From assembly GCF_009760925.1 (NCBI RefSeq), contig NZ_VRLV01000005.1, positions 620,001-684,000 on the forward strand: a stretch of 64,000 bases of DNA. Reading direction: 5' to 3'. Origin of the DNA: Nonomuraea typhae (GTDB lineage Bacteria; Actinomycetota; Actinomycetes; Streptosporangiales; Streptosporangiaceae). Shown here in pieces: positions 25,637 to 34,800 of the stretch. The notes under the pieces were generated by a model, which was not told the origin of the DNA, searched no databases, and saw nothing but the letters and a program-made list of their open reading frames with translations. Each line of letters opens with the position of its first letter. Within the stretch, counting starts at the first letter, position 1. The position numbers were made by a program, and so were the translations under genes.

Positions 25637-26113
25637 TCAGGGCATGACGTAGTGGTACATCACGGCTGGAGTGCCCGCGTTGTTCAGCCAGGTCGCCTGC
25701 GTCGTGGCCACCCTCCGCCAGCCCGTGCGCTCATACAGTGCGATGGCGGCCGTGCCCTCGTCGGAGACCTCCAGCGCCAGCGGCCCCTCGGTCTCCCGCC
25801 GCACCGTCGCCAAGAGCCGCTCGGCCAGGCCGCGTCCGCGTCCGCCCGGGGTCACGAAGAGCCTGGCCACCGTGGGCGCACGCGTACGGCCGGCCGCCTC
25901 GGCCACCTCGGGTTCCAGATCGGCCACGACCAGCCCCACGTGCCCGAGCACCGCTCCGGCCGCCACGGCGATCCAGGCCCGGTGCATGTCCGGTGGCGCC
26001 AGCCAGCCGTGCGGATCCCGGGGCCACGACACCGGGTAGCCGTCGGCCTTCTGGACCTCGGCCAGCGCCGCCACGCAGGCGTCCAGGTCCGCCGCCTGCC
26101 TGGTCCTGATCAC
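25637..26113 (-). CDS. GNAT-family N-acetyltransferase
   Basis: The 158-residue protein has the acetyl-CoA binding loop VARLFVTPGGRGRGLAERLL (motif A, RGRG) and the motif B segment ALYERTGWRR. The acceptor is unknown. It starts at GTG 26113, inside the stop of the upstream HAD gene (GTGA), so the two are translationally coupled. Confidence 0.88.
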   Translation of the reverse strand: MIRTRQAADLDACVAALAEVQKADGYPVSWPRDPHGWLAPPDMHRAWIAVAAGAVLGHVGLVVADLEPEVAEAAGRTRAPTVARLFVTPGGRGRGLAERLLATVRRETEGPLALEVSDEGTAAIALYERTGWRRVATTQATWLNNAGTPAVMYHYVMP

Positions 26114-26739
26114 GGGGTCAGCGCGTCCAGGCCGGGCAGTACCTTCCAGGCCAGCGCCAGCGCGTCCGGGGCGGGCGGGTAGACCGGGTGCGGGATCGCG
26201 ATGATCCGCATGCCGGCGGCGTGCGCCGAGCGCAGCCCGTTGCTGGAGTCCTCCACCGCCACACACCGCTCCGGCGCGACTCCCAGGGCCCGCGCCGCCG
26301 CCAGGTAACCGTCGGGGGCGGGCTTGCCCCGCTCCACCTCCTCGGTGGAGACCGTCGCCAGGAAGTGGGTCCCGAGCCCGGTCTCGGCCAGCACCGTGTC
26401 GATCAGCGCCCGCGGCGAGGAACTGGCCAGCCCCAGCGGCACCGCCGCCGCCATGCGCGCCACGGCCGCCGCGGCGCCGGGCATCAGCGGCACGCCCTTG
26501 TCGTGGTAGCGGGCCTTCATCTGCTGGATCACCCCGGCGGCGATCTCGGCGGGCGGCAGCCGTACCCCCAGCTCGTGGAGGTAGGCGGCCCACTCGCCGG
26601 TGCTCATCCCCATGAGCCGGGACTGGGTGTCGGGCTGCCACGTGCCGCCGTGCTCGGCGACGAAGGCCCGCCGTACCTCCTCCCAGACCGGCTCGGAGTC
26701 GACCAGCACACCGTCGAGGTCAAACACGCACGCTTCCAC
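26110..26739 (-). CDS. HAD-superfamily phosphatase/phosphoglucomutase-like
   Basis: The 209-residue protein has HAD motif I FDLDGVLVDSE, motif II LASSSPR, the lysine of motif III in RGKPAPDGYL, and motif IV VEDSSNGLRSAHAAGM. With a helical cap it fits the beta-phosphoglucomutase/sugar-phosphatase group. GTG 26739 is chosen because TAGCGT lies 6 nt upstream, fitting a leaderless mRNA. It heads a HAD-GNAT pair. Confidence 0.9.
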   Translation of the reverse strand: MEACVFDLDGVLVDSEPVWEEVRRAFVAEHGGTWQPDTQSRLMGMSTGEWAAYLHELGVRLPPAEIAAGVIQQMKARYHDKGVPLMPGAAAAVARMAAAVPLGLASSSPRALIDTVLAETGLGTHFLATVSTEEVERGKPAPDGYLAAARALGVAPERCVAVEDSSNGLRSAHAAGMRIIAIPHPVYPPAPDALALAWKVLPGLDALTP

Positions 26740-26758
26740 CCGACCACGCTAAACCACC

Positions 26759-28051
26759 TCAGGGCAGCAGCAGCCCCCAGTACACCGCCCACGGGATGAA
26801 CACGACGCCGGCCACGCCCGCCAGCCGTACGCGGAAGGACGCGGCGCGCCACTGCGTCAGGCAGGCCAGCGCGGCGACCGCCGTGACCGCGGCCAGGAGC
26901 TGGGCGGCCAGCCACAGCAGCGGCCGGCCCAGGAGCAGCGGGCCCGCGGCCACCCCGCGCGAGCTCGACGAGGCGAGCAGCGCGAACAGCGTGCCGGCGA
27001 AGGCGAGGATCGACGCCGAGCCGGCGATGGCGACCACGCGGGCGGGCCAGCGCCCGGCGCCGAGGGGCCGGATCGTGTACGCCAGGAAGGCCAGCAGGAG
27101 CAGCACCATGGTGCCGGCGTGCAGCTGCCACGACTCCCACCAGGCCGAGGGCGGGGTGGCCACGCTGCGCGTCTGGGCGGGCGACGGCTGCGCGCTCGAC
27201 TTCGGCACGTCGCCCGCGGCCACTGCGCGCACCCACGCGCCCACGGCGTCGGCGTAGCCGGCGGTCAGGGCGTCTCCGTCGTGCAGGGAGTGGTTGGCGC
27301 CGGCGAAGAACCCGACCGTCAGGCTTCCCCGGACGTTCTTCGTGAACTGCTCGGCCGACTCGGCGGGCGGCACCTGGTTGTCGGCGGCGCCCCACAGCGC
27401 GAGCACGGGCTGCTTGATCCTGCGCAGCTCCGGCGCCGGGTCGTGCTGCGCCGAGGCGAACAGCCCCGCGTCGGCCGCCAGGCGGTGGAAGTCATGCGCA
27501 TAGGTACGGCGCAGCGACCCCTTGACCCCGGCCCGGTCGAGTTTGCCGGCCGCGTTCCACGCCTGGGTACGCAACGGGCTCAGCCCAGGCCCGCCGACGG
27601 TGACCAGGAACGCGACGTCCGCGCCCCGGTTGGCGGCGATCGGCCCGACCCAGCCGCCTTCGCTGATGCCCCAGATCCCGGCCTTGCCGACGCCGGGCCG
27701 ATCCTTCAGCAGGGCGAAGGCGGCCAGGGCGTCGTCAGCCAGCTGGTGGTAGTCGCGGCGGGCGGAGCTGTAGCCGGCCGAGCGCTTGTCCGGCGCCAGC
27801 ACCACGATGCCCTGCTTCGCGAACGCCTCCGCCTCGGGCCGGAGCTCCTCCCAGCTGTTGCCGGCGCCGGAGCCGTGCACCAGCACCATGCCGGGCAGCG
27901 TGCCGGTGGCCTTGGCGGGCTGGAAGATCCGGCCGCCGAGCTTCTGCCCGTCCTGGGTGGTGAAGGTGACGGGGACGCTGGTCACCTCCGTACTCGTGAC
28001 CGGGGCGGGAGCGTGCAGGGACAGGGCCAGCAGCAGGGCCGTGAGCTTCAT
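26759..28051 (-). CDS. Alpha/beta hydrolase with signal peptide and C-terminal membrane domain
   Basis: The 430-residue protein starts with a Sec signal (MKLTALLLALSLHAPAP). The hydrolase domain (about residues 20-290) has the oxyanion segment VLVHGSGAGNSWEE, the nucleophile elbow GISEGG, acid WGAADNQVP and catalytic His in GANHSLHDGD. Four hydrophobic helices occupy about 310-430. The catalytic domain should face outside the membrane. This fusion resembles acyl-peptidase/esterase-type lipases, but the substrate is unknown. A GGAG Shine-Dalgarno supports ATG 28051. Confidence 0.85.
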   Translation of the reverse strand: MKLTALLLALSLHAPAPVTSTEVTSVPVTFTTQDGQKLGGRIFQPAKATGTLPGMVLVHGSGAGNSWEELRPEAEAFAKQGIVVLAPDKRSAGYSSARRDYHQLADDALAAFALLKDRPGVGKAGIWGISEGGWVGPIAANRGADVAFLVTVGGPGLSPLRTQAWNAAGKLDRAGVKGSLRRTYAHDFHRLAADAGLFASAQHDPAPELRRIKQPVLALWGAADNQVPPAESAEQFTKNVRGSLTVGFFAGANHSLHDGDALTAGYADAVGAWVRAVAAGDVPKSSAQPSPAQTRSVATPPSAWWESWQLHAGTMVLLLLAFLAYTIRPLGAGRWPARVVAIAGSASILAFAGTLFALLASSSSRGVAAGPLLLGRPLLWLAAQLLAAVTAVAALACLTQWRAASFRVRLAGVAGVVFIPWAVYWGLLLP

Positions 28052-28160
28052 GGGTCTCCTTGGTTTTTGGAACGCCATAAGTCTCGAAATTTCGGCCTTT
28101 AGGGGCATCGCCGGTGCGGGTGATCTGCGGGGTCGCTCGCGCGGGGGATACTGGGGCCTT

Positions 28161-29297
28161 GTGTCCGAAATGTTCGTTAGCAGGCCGGCCGGCGGCTGGG
28201 AGTCCCGCATCGCCGCCCGGCTGCGTGCGCTGCCGCCCCTCGTGGTCGACTTCGCCATCGCCCTGCTGGTCCTGATCGGGCAGTCCGTGCCCTTCTTCTT
28301 CGCCCAGCGGCAGAGCGGCCCCGAGCCGTGGACCATGGCCGAATACCTGCCGGTGCTCCTGGGAGTCGTCCCGCTGCTGGTGCGCCGCCGCTACCCGCTG
28401 ACCGTGCTGATCCTGACCGTCGCCTCCGCGGCCATCTACTCGCTGCGCGACCCCGACATCCCGCCCCAGCCCATCTGGTACGGCTGGCTGATCGCGCTCT
28501 ACACCGTCGCGTCACTGTCCCCGCGCTGGACCCGCATGCTCGCCATCCTGCTGAGCACGGCGCCCGCCCTCAGCGTCTCACCGGGGACCTTCATCCGCGG
28601 CGCCCTCACCGCTCTGGGGGCCTACGCGCTGGGCCGCTCCGCCGTGCACTATCGGGAACGCGCCGCCCTGATGGAAGAGCGTGCCGCCGAACGCGAACGG
28701 GCCAGGATCGCCCGTGACATGCACGACATCCTGGCCCACGGCATCAGCATCATGATCGTCCAGGCCGAGGCCGGGCCGCTGGCCGTACGCACCGCGCCGG
28801 AACGCGCGGAGAAGGCGTTCGAGGCGATCGGCGCGGCGGGCCGCGACGCGCAGGCCCAGCTCCGCCGCATGCTCAACCTCCTGAAGGACGAGGCCGAGGG
28901 CCCACGCGCCCCCCAGCCCACCCTCGCCGGCCTCGCCGGCCTGGTCGAGCGCGTCTCCGCCGCAGGCCCTCAGGTACGGCTGGCCGTCGCGGGCACCCCG
29001 TCGCACCTCCCGGCCGACGCCGAAGTGGCGGTGTACCGGATCGTGCAGGAGGCGCTGACCAACATGGTCAAGCACGCGCAGGCCGCCCACGGCCTGGTCA
29101 GCCTGGACTGGAAGGACGACGAGCTGGTGATCACCGTCTCCGACGACGGGCGCGGGGCTCCCGCCGGGCTCGAGGGCGGGCACGGGCTGGTGGGGATGCG
29201 GGAGCGGGCCGCGGCGTACGGCGGGACGGTGGCGACCACGCCGGATGCCGCGGGGTTCGAGGTTGTGGTGCGGTTGCCGATCGGAGAAATGTCATGA
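28161..29297 (+). CDS. NarL-type sensor histidine kinase
   Basis: The 378-residue kinase has about five N-terminal membrane helices (residues 25-165), a HisKA_3 dimerisation domain with the phosphorylated His in RARIARDMHDILAHGISIM, and an ATPase domain with N-box EALTNMVKHAQA and G-box SDDGRGAPAGLEGGHGLVGM. It signals to the next gene's regulator. GTG 28161 follows GATACT by 8 nt; ATG 28170 is an alternative. The ATGA overlap couples the pair. Such HK/LuxR pairs in actinomycetes often control neighbouring transporters, but none is adjacent here. Confidence 0.92.
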   Translation: MSEMFVSRPAGGWESRIAARLRALPPLVVDFAIALLVLIGQSVPFFFAQRQSGPEPWTMAEYLPVLLGVVPLLVRRRYPLTVLILTVASAAIYSLRDPDIPPQPIWYGWLIALYTVASLSPRWTRMLAILLSTAPALSVSPGTFIRGALTALGAYALGRSAVHYRERAALMEERAAERERARIARDMHDILAHGISIMIVQAEAGPLAVRTAPERAEKAFEAIGAAGRDAQAQLRRMLNLLKDEAEGPRAPQPTLAGLAGLVERVSAAGPQVRLAVAGTPSHLPADAEVAVYRIVQEALTNMVKHAQAAHGLVSLDWKDDELVITVSDDGRGAPAGLEGGHGLVGMRERAAAYGGTVATTPDAAGFEVVVRLPIGEMS

Positions 29298-29953
29298 CCA
29301 TCACCGTTGTCGTCGCGGATGACCAGGAGCTGGTGCGGTCCGGGTTCGCGCTCATCGTGGACTCCCAGCCGGACATGTCGGTCGTGGCCGAGGCGGGCGA
29401 CGGGCGGGCGGCGGTGGCGGCGGTGCGTGCGGTCAAGCCGGACGTGGCCCTGCTCGACATCCGCATGCCGGAGCTCGACGGGATCGAGGCCGCCCGGCTC
29501 ATCTGCGCCGAGACCGGTACCAAGGTCATCATGCTGACCACCTTCGACCAGGACGACTACGTCTACGACGCGCTCCGGGCGGGCGCCAGCGGGTTCCTGC
29601 TCAAGGACGTGCGCCGGGACGACCTGGTGCACGCGGTGCGGGTGGCGGCCGGGGGAGAGGCCCTGCTCGCGCCCGCGGTCACCCGTCGGCTCATCGACGA
29701 CGTGGTCCGCCGCAACGTCCGCCCCGGCCCGCCGCCCGCCGCGCTCGGCCAGCTGACCGAACGCGAACGCGAGACGCTCACCCTGCTCGGCCGGGGGCTG
29801 TCCAACGCCGAGATCGCCGCGACGCTGGTGGTCAGCGAGCACACGGTGAAGACACACGTCAGCAACGTGCTGACCAAGCTCGGGCTCCGCGACCGCGTCC
29901 AGGCGGTGATCGCCGCCTATGAGAGCGGCCTGCTGCGCCCTGGGACCCCGTAG
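29294..29953 (+). CDS. NarL/FixJ-family response regulator
   Basis: The 219-residue protein has a receiver domain (VVVADDQELVRSG; phospho-acceptor Asp in VALLDIRMPELDG; KVIMLTTF; LKD) and a LuxR HTH (LTERERETLTLLGRGLSNAEIAATL, VSEHTVKTHVSNVL). It is the cognate partner of the preceding kinase. Directly after its stop lies a remnant of an unrelated AraC-type gene. Confidence 0.95.
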   Translation: MTITVVVADDQELVRSGFALIVDSQPDMSVVAEAGDGRAAVAAVRAVKPDVALLDIRMPELDGIEAARLICAETGTKVIMLTTFDQDDYVYDALRAGASGFLLKDVRRDDLVHAVRVAAGGEALLAPAVTRRLIDDVVRRNVRPGPPPAALGQLTERERETLTLLGRGLSNAEIAATLVVSEHTVKTHVSNVLTKLGLRDRVQAVIAAYESGLLRPGTP

Positions 29954-29954
29954 A

Positions 29955-30038
29955 GACGAGGCGCACCTGACCAGGTGGTTCACTCGCGTCTACGGTCTCA
30001 CTCCCGGCGCATACCGGCTGTCAAGTCCTTCGGTATAA
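29955..30038 (+). pseudogene. C-terminal remnant of an AraC-family regulator gene
   Basis: In frame from 29955 the sequence reads DEAHLTRWFTRVYGLTPGAYR and then runs to a TAA at 30036-30038. This is the well-conserved end of the second HTH of AraC-family regulators. Upstream in this frame there is only the antisense-free body of the response regulator gene, so the 5' part is lost. It is a truncated relic starting one base after the regulator's stop. The following 190 bp up to the protease start hold no recognisable gene. Confidence 0.7.
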
Positions 30039-30230
30039 CGTGAAGCTGGGACGAGATGTTATGGCCGGACCGCGGTTGTTCACCCGATCTTCAACATCCC
30101 CTCTCACCTGCTGAAACGTTCTCCTCTTAAAAGTGCCATAACGCGCAGTGACTAACAGGTTGATATGCCCGGAAAGCGGTCCTTTCCATTTACGTTGACG
30201 GCGCGCCCCCCAATTCGAGGAGAACCCCCC

Positions 30231-31607
30231 ATGCTCCGCAAGCACGTCGTGGGGATGAGTGTTGCGCTCAGCCTCACCCTCGCTACCATCCCGGTGGTCG
30301 CCTACGCCGCCAGCAACGGCGCGAACCAGGCCCCCAACCCCTACGCGCAGGCCAAGGAATTAGCCGCGGCCGTCGCCAACCCCGACCCCAAGGTCATCGC
30401 CGGCCTCGAGCGGGACCTCGGCCTCACCACCGACCAGGCCATCGCCCGGTTGGTCAACGAGGCCGCCGCCGCCCAGGTCGAAGCCGACTACTCCGCCCGC
30501 CTGGGCAGTGCCTTCGGCGGCCTGTGGGTGACCGGCCCAACCGCCGAACTGGTCCTGGCCACCACGCAGGTCAGCGGCTTCGCGAAGATCAGTGAGCTGG
30601 GCGCCAAACCGGTGCTGGTGAACCACTCGCTGAACGACCTGAACGCCGTGACCGCCCAATTCGACCGGCAGGCCCGCCGTATGCCCGCCGGCGTGCACGC
30701 CTGGTTCGCCGACATCCGCGCCAACAAGGTCGTGCTCCAGGCCAAGAACGTCGTCGCCACCCAGAAGTTCGTGGACGCCAGCGGCGTGAACACCGCGCTC
30801 GTCGAGGTGCAGAAGTCCGTGGAGCAGCCCCGGCCGTTCCACGACGTGCGCGGCGGCGACGCCTACTACATCGGCAGCGGCAGCCGCTGCTCCGTCGGCT
30901 TCTCGGTCAACCGCTCCGGCAGCCAGGGCGGCTTCGTCACCGCCGGCCACTGCGGCACCACCGGCGCCACCACCTCGGGCTTCAACCGCGTCGCCCAGGG
31001 CACCTTCCGCGGCTCCTCCTTCCCGGGCAACGACTACGCCTGGGTCGAGGTGAACACCCAGTGGACGCCCGTCGGCGTGGTCAACGCCTACAACCAGGGC
31101 ATCATCAACGTCACCGGCTCGCAGCAGGGCGCGGTCGGCGCGTCCATCTGCCGCTCCGGCTCCACCACGCAGTATCGCTGCGGCACCATCTCCCAGCACA
31201 ACACCAGCGTCACCTACCCCCAGGGCACCGTCAGCGGCGTCACCCGCACGACCGTGTGCGCCGAGCCCGGTGACTCCGGCGGCTCGTACATCTCCGGCAA
31301 CCAGGCGCAGGGCGTCACCTCCGGTGGCTCCGGCAACTGCTCCAGCGGCGGAACCACCTTCCACCAGCCGGTGAACGAGATCCTCCAGACGTACCAGCTC
31401 ACGCTCGCGGGCGGCGGCGGACCCACCTCCAGCCCGACCTCGACCCCGACCGGGACGCCTCCCGGCGGGACCTGGGCTCCCGGCGTCGCGTACGCGGTGG
31501 GCGCCACCGTCACCTACGACGGCGCCTCCTACCGGTGCCTCCAGGCCCACACCTCCCAGCCAGGTTGGACACCGCCGGCCGTACCCGCACTCTGGCAGCG
31601 GATCTAA
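30231..31607 (+). CDS. Secreted S1 (streptogrisin/alpha-lytic type) protease with C-terminal CBM5/12-type module
   Basis: The 458-residue preproprotein has a signal peptide (residues 1-27, AYA-A), an alpha-lytic-type prodomain (about 30-200), and a chymotrypsin-like domain from about 203. The triad is His240 (TAGHC), Asp268 (GNDYAW) and Ser349 (GDSGGS), with paired cysteines. A Pro/Thr/Ser linker leads to a carbohydrate-binding module (about 414-458; YAVGATVTYDGASYRCLQAH), the type that binds chitin. The prodomain folds the enzyme and is cleaved after export. GAGGAG upstream of ATG supports the start. Confidence 0.95.
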   Translation: MLRKHVVGMSVALSLTLATIPVVAYAASNGANQAPNPYAQAKELAAAVANPDPKVIAGLERDLGLTTDQAIARLVNEAAAAQVEADYSARLGSAFGGLWVTGPTAELVLATTQVSGFAKISELGAKPVLVNHSLNDLNAVTAQFDRQARRMPAGVHAWFADIRANKVVLQAKNVVATQKFVDASGVNTALVEVQKSVEQPRPFHDVRGGDAYYIGSGSRCSVGFSVNRSGSQGGFVTAGHCGTTGATTSGFNRVAQGTFRGSSFPGNDYAWVEVNTQWTPVGVVNAYNQGIINVTGSQQGAVGASICRSGSTTQYRCGTISQHNTSVTYPQGTVSGVTRTTVCAEPGDSGGSYISGNQAQGVTSGGSGNCSSGGTTFHQPVNEILQTYQLTLAGGGGPTSSPTSTPTGTPPGGTWAPGVAYAVGATVTYDGASYRCLQAHTSQPGWTPPAVPALWQRI

Positions 31608-31618
31608 GGCCGGTTGGC

Positions 31619-31653
31619 GAGCGCCCCCGGAGCGGCGGCTTCCGGGGGCGCTC
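31619..31653 (+). terminator. Strong hairpin after the S1 protease
   Basis: GAGCGCCCCCGGA (31619-31631) and TCCGGGGGCGCTC (31641-31653) form a perfect 13-bp stem with a 9-nt loop, 11 bp after the stop codon. Confidence 0.8.
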
Positions 31654-31670
31654 CACCGTGTCTGGAAAGG

Positions 31671-31682
31671 GATACTTCTGCC
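31671..31682 (+). promoter_or_regulatory. Putative -10 of the S8 protease transcript
   Basis: GATACT (31671-31676) would place the transcription start near 31683, exactly at the first base of the leader RNA's 5' stem. No clear -35 is seen; that position falls in the terminator hairpin. Confidence 0.4.
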
Positions 31683-31861
31683 ATCTCGCCACTGCCAGCG
31701 CTGGCAACTTCCTCCCCTAGGCGAGATCCACACCCCGAATTAGGCTCCGCATTTGGCATGTCACCCGCGGGGGAGGGTCGTCGAGGTACCTCCGGCCATC
31801 CGGCGGGTGGGTGACAGACCTCCCGCGGGACTCAAGTCAGCCCCTTCATGGAGGTTTCTCA
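31683..31861 (+). ncRNA. Structured 5' leader RNA, riboswitch-like, unassigned class
   Basis: The 179-nt leader contains several exact complementarities. P1 is ATCTCGCC (31683-31690) with GGCGAGAT (31720-31727), enclosing the palindrome TGCCAGCGCTGGCA (31693-31706). P2 is TGTCACCC (31759-31766) with GGGTGACA (31809-31816). CCTCCCC (31711-31717) can pair with GGGGAGG (31770-31776) as a pseudoknot. Competing with these, CCCGCGGGGGAGG (31764-31776) can pair with CCTCCCGCGGG (31819-31829). If free, ACCTCC (31818-31823) can instead mask the ribosome-binding site GGAGGT (31850-31855). I could not match it to a known riboswitch. Confidence 0.55.
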
Positions 31862-34800
31862 GTGTCGAGCAATCCTCGCTTATCCGTAACCCGGCGCTTA
31901 GCCGTCGGCACCGCGGCCCTCGCGCTGGTGCTCACGGCCACGCCCCCGGCCTTCGCGGACCCGCCCGCGGACAAGGCCAAGTGGAAGGTCACCCCGCTCA
32001 CCGGCGCCGAACTGGTGGACGGCGACAAGTCCGCATCCGGCAAGCTCGCCGAGAACGACGCCGCCCTGATCAACGCCACGGCGGCCGGCGAAGTGAGCGT
32101 GATGGTCAAGCTGGACTACGACGCGCTCGCGTCGTACCGCGGCGGGCTCAAGGGCCTGCCCGGCACCAGCCCCTCCGTCACCGGCAAGGCGCTCGACGTG
32201 CGCAGCGCCGACGCCAAGAAGTACGGCACGCACATCGAGAAGATGGAGAACGACTTCCTCGCGGCCCTCGCCAGGAACGTTCCCAGCGCGAAGGCCGGCC
32301 AGAAGCTGAGGGTCGTCTACGGCGGCATCGCCCTGCGCCTGCCCGCCAACCAGGCCAAGAACCTGCTGAAGCTGCCCGGCGTCGCCGCGGTCCAGTCGGA
32401 CGCGCCCGAGAAGATGCTGACCGACTCCAGCCCGGCCTTCATCGGCGCCCCGGCGATCTACAAGCAGCTCGGCGGCGCGCCCAGCTCGGGCAAGGGCGTC
32501 AACGTCGGCATCCTCGACTCCGGCGCCTGGCCCGAGCACCCGTCCTTCGCCGACCCGGGCAACCTGCCCGCGCCCGGCCCCACCAAGGACGGCACGCCGC
32601 GCATCTGCGACTTCGGCGACAACCCGCTGACCCCCGCGACCGACGTGTTCGCCTGCAACAACAAGCTGATCGGCGGCGGGCCGTTCCTCGACACCTACAA
32701 CGTCGTCATCGGCGGCGAGGTCTACCCCGACTCCGCGCGTGACTCCAACGGCCACGGCACCCACACGGCCACCACCTCGGCCGGCGGCCCCGTCGCGAAC
32801 GCCACGCCGCTGGGCATCAGCCGCGGCCCGATCCACGGCATCGCGCCCGCCGCGCAGGTCTCGGTCTACAAGGTCTGCGGCGCCGAGGGCTGCTTCCCCT
32901 CCGACTCCGCGCAGGCCGTCGGCCGGGCCATCCTGGACGGCGTCCGGGTGATCAACTTCTCGATCTCCGGTGGCACCGACCCCTACAGCGACCCGGTCGA
33001 GCTGGCCTTCCTCGACGCGTACGCCGCCGGCGTGCTGGTCGCGGCCTCGGCGGGCAACGACGGCCCCGGCGCCGCCACCGTCAACCACGTCAGCCCGTGG
33101 GTGACCACGGTCGCCGCCTCGACGCAGACGCGGACCTTCCGCTCCACCGTCACGCTCAAGGGCGCCGGTACGGCTACCGCCACGGTGTCCGGTTCCACGG
33201 TCACCGCGGGTGTGCCGACGCCGGCGCCGGTGGTGCTCGCCTCGGCGCCGCCGTACTCGAACGCGTTGTGCACGACGCCGGCTCCGCCGGGGTTGTTCGC
33301 GGGCAAGGTCGTCGCGTGTGAGCGCGGCCCGAACCGCGTGCTGAAGGGCTTCAACGTGAAGCAGGGCGGCGCGGTCGGCATGCTGCTGTACAACTCCTCG
33401 CCGCTCGACATCATGACCGACAACCACTGGCTGCCGACCGTCCACCTGGACAAGCCGGACGGCGACGCGCTGCTGGCCTTCCTGGCGGCCAACCCCGGCA
33501 CCACCGCCACGTGGGCGCAGGGCGCCAAGACGACGTGGCAGGGCGACGCCATCACCACGTTCTCCTCGCGCGGTCCCGGCGGCGACTTCCTCAAGCCCGA
33601 CGTCACCGCGCCCGGCCTGCACATCCTGGCCGGTCACACGCCGACGCCGGAGAGCCCGCTGGAGGGCCCGCCGGGCAACCTGTACCAGGTGATCGCCGGC
33701 ACCTCGATGTCCTCGCCGCACGTGGCCGGCGCCGCCGCGCTCGTCTTCGCGCTCAACCCGTCCTTCACTCCTGGACAGGTCAAGTCGGCGCTGGAGACGA
33801 CCGCGACCACGAAGGTCACCAAGCAGGACCGGACCACCCCGGCCGACCCGTTCGACTTCGGCGGCGGGCGCATCGACCTGGCCAAGGCCGGCGACCCGGG
33901 CATCACGCTGGACGAGACCGCCGCGAACTTCGTGGCCGCCGAGACCGACGTGCTCAACCGCATCGACCTCAACCTGCCGTCGGTGAACGCGCCCACGATG
34001 CCCGGCGTCATCACCGCCAAGCGCAAGCTCACCAACGTCACCAACAGGACGCTGACGTTCACGGCCACCGGCAAGACGGTGAACGGCGCCACCATCGCCG
34101 TCGTGCCGCCGCTCGTGGTCGTGCCGCGTGGCGGCAGCACCACGGTGAACATCGTGATCGCCGCGCCCGAACTGGCCGAGGGCCAGTACTTCGGCCAGGT
34201 CAACTTCAAGCAGGTGGGCGGCAGCCGCGAGCTGCACCTGCCGGTGGCGTTCGTGCGCAAGGAGGGCAACGTCCCGGTCGAGCAGACCTGCGCGCCGGCC
34301 GCCATCCCGCGCAACACCGGTGAGTCGGTGTGCACGGTCAACGTCCAGAACAACACCCTCGAGGACGCCGAGGTCACCGCGCTCACCACGGTCGACCGGT
34401 CCAAGCTGCGGGTCAACGGCGTCACCGGCGCCACGCAGGTCGGCGACCACAGCGCCACGACCAAGCAGACGCTGGCCGCCCGCCAGCCCGACCGGCCCGG
34501 CATCGCCCCCGGCGCCAGCCCCGCCGGTTATCTGCCGCTCGACCTGTTCGGCGTCACCCCGGTGCCGATCGGTGACGAGCAGGCGCTCAACTTCACCGTC
34601 CCGCCGTACGTCTTCGCCGGCAAGAGCTACAACCGCATCGGCGTGACCTCCAACGGTTACGCCGTCGTCGGCGGCACCACCGGCAGCGAGGACATCACCT
34701 TCCAGCCGCAGAACCTGCCGGATCCGGCCCGCCCGAACAACGTCCTGGCCTCCTACTGGACGGACCTGGACGGCACCGGCGCGCCCGGCATCTACGCGGC

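Noticed and set aside
31683..31861. Assignment of the leader to the c-di-AMP (ydaO) or cobalamin riboswitch
   Set aside because: Conserved blocks expected for those classes, such as the B12 box or the GGGGTGAA-type segments of ydaO, are not present in order.
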